DNA from: Opitutales bacterium
GTDB taxonomy: Bacteria > Verrucomicrobiota > Verrucomicrobiia > Opitutales > JABSRG01
Direction: 5' to 3'
Assembly (NCBI GenBank): GCA_013215165.1
Contig: JABSRG010000019.1
Span: 1-51,665 of the forward strand
Length of the DNA: 51,665 bases
The translations under genes were made by a program, and so were the position numbers. Positions 45,029-51,665 of this stretch are shown in pieces (the first letter of the stretch is position 1; each line of letters starts with the position of its first letter). A model generated the notes under the pieces. It saw nothing but the letters and a program-made list of their open reading frames with translations, did not search any database and had not been told where the DNA came from.

Positions 45029-46068
45029 ATATCGCAGTGGTAAATACCGCCGTTCCTTTCACTCGAGGCGGCGCCGAGATTCATGCAGACCACTTGGTAA
45101 CAGCTCTAAATAATGCCGGGCACCGAGCCGAACTCGTTACCATACCTTTTAATTGGCGCACGCCATGGAGTATCGCAGATCATCTCATGGCCGTTCGGCT
45201 AATGGATATCGAATACGTCAATGGCATAAGCGTTGATAGAGTAATTGGACTTCGATTCCCCGCTTATCACATCAGGCACCCAAATAAGGTACTCTGGGTA
45301 ATCCACCAATACCGATCCGCTTTTGATACCTGGAAACATCTCAATGCAGACTTGGCATCTCAACAGGGTGGTGCCGCTTTAAGAAACTATATCTCTGATG
45401 AGGAATCCGAGCTTCTGAACAAATCAGCAGCGGTCTTCACAAATTCCAGAAATGTTTCCGAACGGATGAAACGCTACTGCAATTTTGAAGCGCCCCCACT
45501 CTATCACCCACCTGGTCTAGCCGACCTACTCAGTCCCGGAGAAGCCGAACCATTTTTTCTTGTTCCAGGTCGAGTGGAACGACTCAAGCGCCCGGATCTT
45601 ATTGTTTCAGCACTCGAAAAAACCCAAAAACCCGTCCAACTGGTCTTTGCCGGACAACTGGACAACAGCCCTAACGGCAAAGCCATACAAAAGACCATCA
45701 AACGCTCGAGCGCAAGAGATAGAATACAACTGCTCGGCTACGTAAGAAACACCGTTCTCGTGGACCTCTATAAACGCACCCGTGCTGTCGTATATTGCCC
45801 GTATGACGAGGACTATGGATACGTCCCGCTAGAGGCTATGTTATCTCAAAAACCAGTCATCACTACAAAGGACTCCGGAGGGTGCACAGAGTTTGTGAGT
45901 GGAGACAATGGTTGGGTTTGTGAGCCCGAAGTCGCCGCGATCGCTCAAGCGATGGATATAGCCTGGGAGTCACCTTTAGACTGCAAAAAACGCGGCGAGA
46001 ACGGGTATGCTTTCTATCAGAGTTTAAATATATCGTGGGAACACGTTGTTCAAACACTCATGCAATGA
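45025..46068 (+). CDS. GT4-family glycosyltransferase
   Basis: 347 residues with the GT-B fold. N-terminal VVNTAVPFTRGGAEIHADHLVTALNNAGHRAEL and C-terminal FFLVPGRVERLKRPDLIVSAL, QLLGYV, the E-x7-E-like YDEDYGYVPLEAML and VITTKDSGGCTEFV are typical retaining GT4 features. Acceptor and sugar are unknown; the context suggests a polysaccharide. It overlaps both neighbours by 4 bases (ATGA at each end). Confidence 0.88.
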   Translation: MNIAVVNTAVPFTRGGAEIHADHLVTALNNAGHRAELVTIPFNWRTPWSIADHLMAVRLMDIEYVNGISVDRVIGLRFPAYHIRHPNKVLWVIHQYRSAFDTWKHLNADLASQQGGAALRNYISDEESELLNKSAAVFTNSRNVSERMKRYCNFEAPPLYHPPGLADLLSPGEAEPFFLVPGRVERLKRPDLIVSALEKTQKPVQLVFAGQLDNSPNGKAIQKTIKRSSARDRIQLLGYVRNTVLVDLYKRTRAVVYCPYDEDYGYVPLEAMLSQKPVITTKDSGGCTEFVSGDNGWVCEPEVAAIAQAMDIAWESPLDCKKRGENGYAFYQSLNISWEHVVQTLMQ

Positions 46069-47378
46069 AGACGATACATTGGTTTTCCCCACTCCCTCCG
46101 TCTGAAACCGATATTGCAAACTTCAGTGTGAGGGTAGCACGCGAACTACAGAGACTCTGCAACCTGACTCTGTGGACAGACAAGCGCGACTTGAAAAAGA
46201 AACGCTCTACGCTCGGTCTATCATGCCCCATCCGTTCCTACACAGATACGGAACGCGCTATCACTGATTTGAACAGAGCGGATGCCATATTTTTCAATTT
46301 CGGGAACAACGCTGCCTTTCACAGAGATATCTGGACCAAATCGAAGGAATTCTCTGGCTGCGCGATTCTGCACGACCTTTCGCTCTTCGAATTTGGCAAA
46401 TCCATTTATAACAAAAGCTTGGGACAAAACACTTCGCTCGCTCTGCTCGGCAGGCGGATATATGGCCAAACTACTGACCAAGAGATACGGCAGGCATTCG
46501 AAGACCCAGAAACCTATGATGTTGCTGAGAAATACCCATTTACCCAGTGGTTAATCTCGGGATGTTGGGGCGCGATACAACACACGCACCCAGATTTTTT
46601 AGAATCTCCAAAGCCCTTACTAAATGAGCTAGAGCGGCCTATTTTCCACGCCTATTTGCCCTACCCGTCGACGATTCCAAAAGAACGGCAGACTGCGATG
46701 CGCAAGGAATCATCGCCGCTACATTGCTTAATGTTTGGATATATAGGCGGCGACAACCGCAGGCTTATCCCGGTTCTCGAGGCCCTTTATCGCTATCCAC
46801 ATAAAGACAAAATCCGCTTACACCTGGCAGGGAAAATACATCCGCGTTTTGCAGTCGAACGACGCCTTAAAAACATGGGGATCCAGCATTTGGTGACGCT
46901 GCATGGATTCCTGAATGAGAACGGCTTGGACCAGCTTATTCGGAATACTGATCTTGTGATCAACTTACGTTACCCCAGTCGCGGAGAATCATCGGGATCG
47001 CTTTTGCGTGCATGGAATCAAGAGGCGTGCTGCCTTGTCACGAACTACGGCTATTATGAAGGGCTTCCCGAAAATACTGTGATCAAAACTGCTATAAAAA
47101 ACGAAGCAGCAGATATCCATGCAGCTTGGGACATGCTCTTAAAAAATCCACACATGGGCATTAAGTACGGCAAAGAAGGGAAGAATTTTCTAGAGGAAAA
47201 ACACTCTGTTGAAGACTATGTGGCCGCCGTGCTGAAAATCGCCGAGTTTCCCATAAATGAAAGATCCAAGCCGACAAAAGACCTATTACGGCAGCGCTAT
47301 GCAAAATGGTTAAATAAATCGATGGATAATGAGGAGGTAGCGACGCACCTCGCGCAACGTCTTGAGAACATTATTTAG
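46065..47378 (+). CDS. GT4-like glycosyltransferase
   Basis: 437 residues from the ATG at 46065, overlapping the previous stop by 4 bases. N-terminus MKTIHWFSPLPPSETDIANFSVRVAREL is the usual donor-side start of this GT-B group. The C-terminal half has LHLAGKIHP, HGFLNENGLDQLIRNTDLVINLRYPSRGESSGSLLRAW and TNYGYYEGLPEN, where GESSG resembles the nucleotide-sugar loop. Works in the same pathway as the preceding gene. It meets the GT2 gene tail to tail with a 4-base overlap. Confidence 0.83.
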   Translation: MKTIHWFSPLPPSETDIANFSVRVARELQRLCNLTLWTDKRDLKKKRSTLGLSCPIRSYTDTERAITDLNRADAIFFNFGNNAAFHRDIWTKSKEFSGCAILHDLSLFEFGKSIYNKSLGQNTSLALLGRRIYGQTTDQEIRQAFEDPETYDVAEKYPFTQWLISGCWGAIQHTHPDFLESPKPLLNELERPIFHAYLPYPSTIPKERQTAMRKESSPLHCLMFGYIGGDNRRLIPVLEALYRYPHKDKIRLHLAGKIHPRFAVERRLKNMGIQHLVTLHGFLNENGLDQLIRNTDLVINLRYPSRGESSGSLLRAWNQEACCLVTNYGYYEGLPENTVIKTAIKNEAADIHAAWDMLLKNPHMGIKYGKEGKNFLEEKHSVEDYVAAVLKIAEFPINERSKPTKDLLRQRYAKWLNKSMDNEEVATHLAQRLENII

Positions 47379-48265
47379 TGAGAGGAAGGCGGCTTCAACA
47401 CCAGCTTAGCGGAATGATTGATAAAAGACTGAAGTTTGCGGTTCGGTCCTGAGCCTTTACGAAAAACCCGCCGCACGCCGCTCTGCATTTCATTCTCTGC
47501 CGTTATGAATGCAATTTCATTGAGGACATAGCGCCACTTCCGAAAAAGCTCCCAAAAATTCTTCTCATCCTGGGCACCCCCAACTCGGCTAGCGCTTACA
47601 TGGTGCTTGATCTGGCTATCAAAAGATACCACCGGCACCCGTCCCCATTCCAATGTCTGTAGGCAAAAATCGACATCTTCCATTCCATTAACGAAGCGCT
47701 CATCGAAGCCACCAAGTCTAGTAAACCATTCTCGTTCCGTAACCCAACACGCCGCGGTGGCTCCGACCACCGCCTCACTGCCCTTTCGACGCAATTGTTT
47801 CTCGCCAAAATCGCGGTGTTGTGGGGCAGAATAGATATCAAAGTAGATGCCAGCATGGTCTAAAACAGGATCGCTGACTCGCCATTGAACATTCCCTACT
47901 AAGCCGGGCATGCGCTCATGCCCCATCCAGCGGTGTGGCCGCTTCAAGGCTTCCAACATGGGCTCGAACCATCCGCTCTGAAGCAATATATCATTGTTAA
48001 GGAATGCCAAAACGTCTCCCTCCGCTTTCGATGCACCAAAATTATTGCTTCGCCCATAGCCCAGATTTGCGTCGTTAAAAAAGATCTTGGTGGGAACTGA
48101 TAGATCCAGCGATTGAAGCCATTCTCGCGTAGAATCGGAGCTCCCGTCGTCCACAAAAATAATCTCAAAATCGATCACATCCTCCAGTGATTCTAAGAGA
48201 GAATCTAAATATGCACGTGTATAATCGAGACCATTGAAAAGTGCTGTTACGACCGAAAGGCGCAT
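47375..48265 (-). CDS. GT2-family glycosyltransferase
   Basis: 296 residues with the GT-A fold: SVVTALFNGLDYTRAYLDSLL, the UDP-binding IIFVDDGSSDSTREWLQSL, the acidic LAFLNNDILLQSGWFEPML (NND in place of the DXD), GATAACWVTEREWFTRLGGFDERF and the ED of GMEDVDFCLQTLEWG. Probably adds a sugar to a cell-surface glycan. Its minus-strand position and 4-base overlap with the other cluster suggest a separate transcript. Confidence 0.88.
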   Translation of the reverse strand: MRLSVVTALFNGLDYTRAYLDSLLESLEDVIDFEIIFVDDGSSDSTREWLQSLDLSVPTKIFFNDANLGYGRSNNFGASKAEGDVLAFLNNDILLQSGWFEPMLEALKRPHRWMGHERMPGLVGNVQWRVSDPVLDHAGIYFDIYSAPQHRDFGEKQLRRKGSEAVVGATAACWVTEREWFTRLGGFDERFVNGMEDVDFCLQTLEWGRVPVVSFDSQIKHHVSASRVGGAQDEKNFWELFRKWRYVLNEIAFITAENEMQSGVRRVFRKGSGPNRKLQSFINHSAKLVLKPPSSH

Positions 48266-48321
48266 CCAGAGTATCCTTTTAACATTATTGCCGACCGCAA
48301 TATCAGAAGCGCGTATCTAAT

Positions 48322-51300
48322 CTAGCCCAAGGCTGACCGAAACACACGCTTCATGTCCTCGATGATGAGGTAGAGCGTTGGGATAAGGACCAGCGTAACG
48401 ACCGTTGAAAACAAGATACCGAAGGCCAAGGTAACCGCCATGGGGATGACGATCTGGGCCTGTAAGCTCGATTCAGAAATAATTGGAATCAAACCGATAA
48501 AGGTTGTGAGAGACGTGAGGAGAATAGCCCGGAATCGTCGCACCCCAGCGTCCCGCGCAGCGACGGCAAGATCCATCCCTTTCCTTACCCCTTGGTTTAC
48601 AAAATCAACCATCACCAAGCTGTCGTTTACCACTACACCCGCTAATGCGATCAAGCCGCACATTGACAATACGCTTATGGGTAAACCCAAAATCCAGTGC
48701 CCGACTGCTGCTCCAATAAATCCAAAGGGAATCACCGACATGATGATCAAAGGCTGGAGGTAGGATTTGAGCGGAATCGCTATGAGCGTATAGACCACCA
48801 ACATCGCAAGCAACAGCCCATTGATCAGGGTGCCCAGGGATTCCTGTGCCTCTTGACTCTGTCCAGTCAGCTTGAAACGAGTATCGGGGTAACGTGGAGC
48901 ATAGTTTTCCTGAAAAACAGACTCTAATTCGCGCGCGATTTTCTCGGGCTCTGCAATCTCTCGATCTGCCATAGCGCTGATGTTTACTGTGCGCTGCGCA
49001 TCCAATCGCTGAATCGCAGAATATCCCGTCTTATAATCGATATGAGCCACACGAGAGAACGGTATGATTGTTCGATCCGGTAGCCGGAAATACATCGACT
49101 CGAGATCGGTGACCCGGCTGCGTTCGTCTGCCGGATAGCGCACCATTACTTTTACCTCATCCTCCCCCCGCTGAATGCGTTGCGCTTCGACACCATAGAA
49201 GCCAGCGCGCACTTGAGACGCAACTTGCCCCAGCGTTAGGCCCATAGCTTGAGCTTCTGGTGTGATCGAAAGCACCGCTTCCCGCGGACCTTCCGTCAAA
49301 CTTACCGAAGTATTAAAGATCCCAGGATAAGCATCGAGCTCGTCTGCAAACTCCTCGGCAGCCGCCTTGAGTTGCTCTAAATCCTCTCCAAACAGATTTA
49401 CACTGAGAGCCGGAGCCCCATCGTCACCACTACCGACATCGAGTTTCTCAATGCCGGGGATATCTCCGATCGCCTCGGTCCACATGCGGCTTATTTGTAT
49501 TGTGTCGACTGTTCGTGTCTCGGCTTTGTTGAGCTCGACGACCATAAACCCCGAACTGCGCGACGACAATGCGGTCCGGAGGTGTTTGACCAAACTTCCC
49601 CCCTCAATCACGGCGAGCTCCTCGTCAACCACATAAAGCGCGTCCTCAATCCTTACCATCGCCTCCTCCAAATCGGAGAAGCCCATCCCATTTTCCATCT
49701 GGATCTGTGCAATCAAGAAATCGCTCGGCAGTGATGGGAAAAATACGAACCGAATAATACCCCCTGCCACCACGCCTACGATGAAGATTAAGCAACCGAC
49801 AAAAATGGCCACCGTCGCGTAGCGAAACTCCAACGCATTTTCCAACACCGGGCGGTACACCTGATGAATCACAAACTTTAGGCCTCCATCGATTTTTTTG
49901 TGGATGAATGCAATGGGTCCACCCTGCTTTTTGTCTGCTTTCGCCCGCCCTAGACTCATCAAATGAGACGGAAGTATCCACTTCGACTCGATCAGGGAGA
50001 AAGTAAGCGCCAATACCACGACCGCTCCGATCGCCTTCCACAAGGGCCCGAAAGCCCCCTCAATCATGAGCATCGGGACAAACGTGGCGATCGTCGTCAA
50101 TACGCCGAAAGTCGCAGGCAGCGCGACTTGCCGAGCACCGGCGATGACATTGTTTTCCGACGGTCCGTGCTGCTCGACATAGGAATGGATATTTTCTCCG
50201 ATGACGATGGCGTCATCCACTAAAATACCGAGCACCAAGATAAAGCCAAACAGGCTCAACATATTCACCGACACATCAAACTGAGGCATCAGCCAGAGCG
50301 TGCCCAAGAAGCAAACGGGAATACCCACAACCACCCAAAAAGCTACCTTCAGTTGAAGAAATAAGCCTAAAAGAATCAAAACCAACAAGGCACCCAAGGC
50401 CAGGTTTTCGATCATCATATTGAGCCGCCCTTTCAGGTAATAAGAGACATCAAGCCATGTTTCGATCTCCACTCCCTCAGGCAGCTCAATCTGCTTCTCC
50501 GCAACATAATGCTTCACCAACTGAGCCAACTGTAGCTCACTCTGACCACCGACCGAATAGACGCTTAGGCTCACACTGGGTTTTCCATTGAAACGTGGGT
50601 TCCGACGATCTTCCTCAAATCCGTCAGACACGCTGGCAACATCCCTCACCAAAACGCGACCGCCATCGGAGCTCTGCTTCAAGACGATTTCTTCAAAATC
50701 CTTGCGCGTGTATGCCTTCCCCTCCGTGCGCAGGCGCAGGTCGAAGGCATCCGTTTTGATGACACCTGCAGGCAAATCGACGGACGAAAAGCGGATGGCC
50801 TGGGCAACGTCCTCCAAGCTCAGATTGAACTGCTGCAGCTTGTTCTCAGAAATCTCAATAGCGACCTCGTAGGCCCGAACATCGCCCAAATCCACCCGAC
50901 TGATGTCGCCCAGATTAAGCAGCTCAAGGCGGATTTCCTTCGCAAGCCGCGTCATCTCCCGCTCGTCGACATCACCATAAATCTGGATATCGATCAGATC
51001 CTGCTGGATCTTTGTCCGGCTCACAACTGCCCTTTCCGCATTCTCAGGAAATGTGAAGATGGAGCCGACGGCGATGTTCACCTCGTCGAGAATCTCGGTG
51101 ATATCATAGTCGGTGCTCACCTCGACGGCTACAGTCCCAAAGCTTTCGCGAGCCGTCGATTCGATTTGCTCAATCCCCTCAATATCCCGCAGCGCCTCTT
51201 CGATCTTGATGCAGATACCTCGCTCCACCTCCGTTGGCGAAGCACCCGGATAAGCCATTTGAACCGTGATCAAATCCAGCGCGAATCGCGGCATAGCCGT

Positions 51301-51423
51301 CTTCTCTATAGTAAAGATAGACATCAGGCCCGCAATCACGATCAGAGCCAGCAAGAGATTCGCGGCGACGGGATTGCGCGCAAACCATGCTATCGTTCCC
51401 TTCTGTTGCTCCTCGACACTCAT
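48322..51423 (-). CDS. RND-family efflux permease (HAE-type)
   Basis: 1033 residues, the full length of an AcrB-like pump. There are twelve expected transmembrane helices in two halves and two large periplasmic loops. Helix 4 carries the proton-relay aspartates (GILVDDAIVIGENI). PGASPTEVERGICIKIEEAL in the first periplasmic part and FIGAAVGHWILG, LCGLIALAGVVVNDSLVMVDFVN in the second half are typical. It exports drugs, lipids or metals using the proton gradient; the divergence from AcrB prevents a substrate call. It is 6 bases after the adaptor stop codon. Confidence 0.93.
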   Translation of the reverse strand: MSVEEQQKGTIAWFARNPVAANLLLALIVIAGLMSIFTIEKTAMPRFALDLITVQMAYPGASPTEVERGICIKIEEALRDIEGIEQIESTARESFGTVAVEVSTDYDITEILDEVNIAVGSIFTFPENAERAVVSRTKIQQDLIDIQIYGDVDEREMTRLAKEIRLELLNLGDISRVDLGDVRAYEVAIEISENKLQQFNLSLEDVAQAIRFSSVDLPAGVIKTDAFDLRLRTEGKAYTRKDFEEIVLKQSSDGGRVLVRDVASVSDGFEEDRRNPRFNGKPSVSLSVYSVGGQSELQLAQLVKHYVAEKQIELPEGVEIETWLDVSYYLKGRLNMMIENLALGALLVLILLGLFLQLKVAFWVVVGIPVCFLGTLWLMPQFDVSVNMLSLFGFILVLGILVDDAIVIGENIHSYVEQHGPSENNVIAGARQVALPATFGVLTTIATFVPMLMIEGAFGPLWKAIGAVVVLALTFSLIESKWILPSHLMSLGRAKADKKQGGPIAFIHKKIDGGLKFVIHQVYRPVLENALEFRYATVAIFVGCLIFIVGVVAGGIIRFVFFPSLPSDFLIAQIQMENGMGFSDLEEAMVRIEDALYVVDEELAVIEGGSLVKHLRTALSSRSSGFMVVELNKAETRTVDTIQISRMWTEAIGDIPGIEKLDVGSGDDGAPALSVNLFGEDLEQLKAAAEEFADELDAYPGIFNTSVSLTEGPREAVLSITPEAQAMGLTLGQVASQVRAGFYGVEAQRIQRGEDEVKVMVRYPADERSRVTDLESMYFRLPDRTIIPFSRVAHIDYKTGYSAIQRLDAQRTVNISAMADREIAEPEKIARELESVFQENYAPRYPDTRFKLTGQSQEAQESLGTLINGLLLAMLVVYTLIAIPLKSYLQPLIIMSVIPFGFIGAAVGHWILGLPISVLSMCGLIALAGVVVNDSLVMVDFVNQGVRKGMDLAVAARDAGVRRFRAILLTSLTTFIGLIPIISESSLQAQIVIPMAVTLAFGILFSTVVTLVLIPTLYLIIEDMKRVFRSALG

Positions 51424-51429
51424 CGCTGC

Positions 51430-51665
51430 TTATTCAGTGTCTGCTTCCCAAGAAACGAGGGTCCCACTGTAGAGCGATTGGGGGGATGTCAGGCAGATCA
51501 AGTCGCCTTCTTCCAATCCATCGCGCGCATACACAAAATCACCATCAGCGAGCAAGACCTGTAGCTTACTAAATGAGATACGATTCTCTTCACAGCCATC
51601 CCATAAGGCCTGATGGCGGAGATCAGGGGTGAGTATTGATCGGCTGTAGCGGTTGATCGTGTCTA
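51430..51665 (-). CDS. RND efflux periplasmic adaptor subunit, C-terminal part (truncated by the window edge)
   Basis: The last 77 codons of a gene that runs off the right end. The stretch VYARDGLEEGDLICLTSP is the usual beta-barrel/membrane-proximal end of HlyD/AcrA-type adaptors, which connect the pump to an outer-membrane channel. Its upstream part also holds the right copy of the terminal repeat (DTINRYSRSILTPDLRHQ region). No signal or N-terminus can be seen. Directly upstream of the pump gene in the same operon. Confidence 0.85.
   Translation of the reverse strand, partial: DTINRYSRSILTPDLRHQALWDGCEENRISFSKLQVLLADGDFVYARDGLEEGDLICLTSPQSLYSGTLVSWEADTE
51591..51665 (-). repeat. Right copy of 75-bp terminal inverted repeat
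   Basis: Reverse-complement counterpart of bases 2-76 (6 mismatches). In this copy the sequence lies in frame within the adaptor gene, so this is the natural context and the left copy is the displaced one. Confidence 0.85.

Noticed and set aside
1-51665. Terminal repeat as evidence for a circular replicon
   Set aside because: The two end copies are inverted, not direct, so they do not support circular closure.
1-51665. CRISPR array
   Set aside because: No regularly spaced repeats of 20-40 bases were seen anywhere.

Overview
The window looks like a chromosomal contig from a motile, Gram-negative bacterium, most likely a Verrucomicrobiota member of the Opitutae/Puniceicoccales type. This placement is inferred from the flavour of several proteins (a LacI regulator with a near-N-terminal MKDLAEKLGVSRSAVSLAIR helix-turn-helix, a formylglycine-type sulfatase, an HNH protein opening with a VLNRVWQAVNI motif, a RAYT-type transposase relic) and from the scarcity of Shine-Dalgarno sequences; no rRNA is present to confirm it. 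Outer-membrane biology is indicated by an LptF/G permease, an RND efflux pump and glycosyltransferases. Motility is indicated by a flagellar-type sigma factor, FlhF and two chemoreceptors.

Layout. 1-1.6 kb: three small minus-strand enzymes (chloramphenicol-phosphotransferase-like kinase, VOC protein, GNAT acetyltransferase). 1.7-5 kb: class II fructose-bisphosphate aldolase, purine nucleoside phosphorylase and a solitary DNA methyltransferase. 5-8 kb: Nudix hydrolase, small membrane protein and a chemoreceptor with a c-type haem motif and a C-terminal CheR-type pentapeptide. 8-13 kb: a 531-bp non-coding stretch with strong hairpins, a multidomain cyclase-like signalling protein, and glycogen phosphorylase. 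13-18 kb: FtsK, then a divergent scpA / small unknowns / thioredoxin group. 18-25.4 kb: sulfatase, ValS, LipA and an apparently exported M3 oligopeptidase. 25.4-28.5 kb: second chemoreceptor, methyltransferase, PnuC.

28.6-35.2 kb is a long co-directional run, tightly packed in most places: proC, a GreA/B-like factor, CPBP protease, LptF/G permease, RlmI-like methyltransferase, a DUF2064 nucleotidyltransferase-like protein, XdhC and MocA. The last two imply a molybdenum hydroxylase elsewhere in the genome. 35.2-38 kb is a minus-strand flagellar regulatory operon: FlhF, small membrane protein, FliA/WhiG-type sigma factor, small cysteine-containing protein. 38.3-42 kb: gamma-carbonic-anhydrase-like protein, aspartate aminotransferase, LacI regulator, HNH protein. 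42.3-43.9 kb: flavin reductase and an inositol-monophosphatase-family protein. 43.9-44.4 kb is a decayed IS200/RAYT transposase. 44.4-48.3 kb: an unknown protein coupled to two glycosyltransferases, converging on a GT2 enzyme. 48.3-51.7 kb: an RND permease and the 3' end of its adaptor gene.

The first and last 75 bases of the window are near-identical inverted copies (6 differences). The right copy lies inside the adaptor gene; the left copy is a detached fragment of the same coding sequence. The most unusual items are the cyclase-like fusion with substituted catalytic positions, the haem/CheR-tail chemoreceptor, the unexplained hairpin leader before the cyclase, the divergent FlhF, the orphan methyltransferase, and the terminal inverted repeat. 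No CRISPR array, tRNA, rRNA or intact mobile element was recognised.
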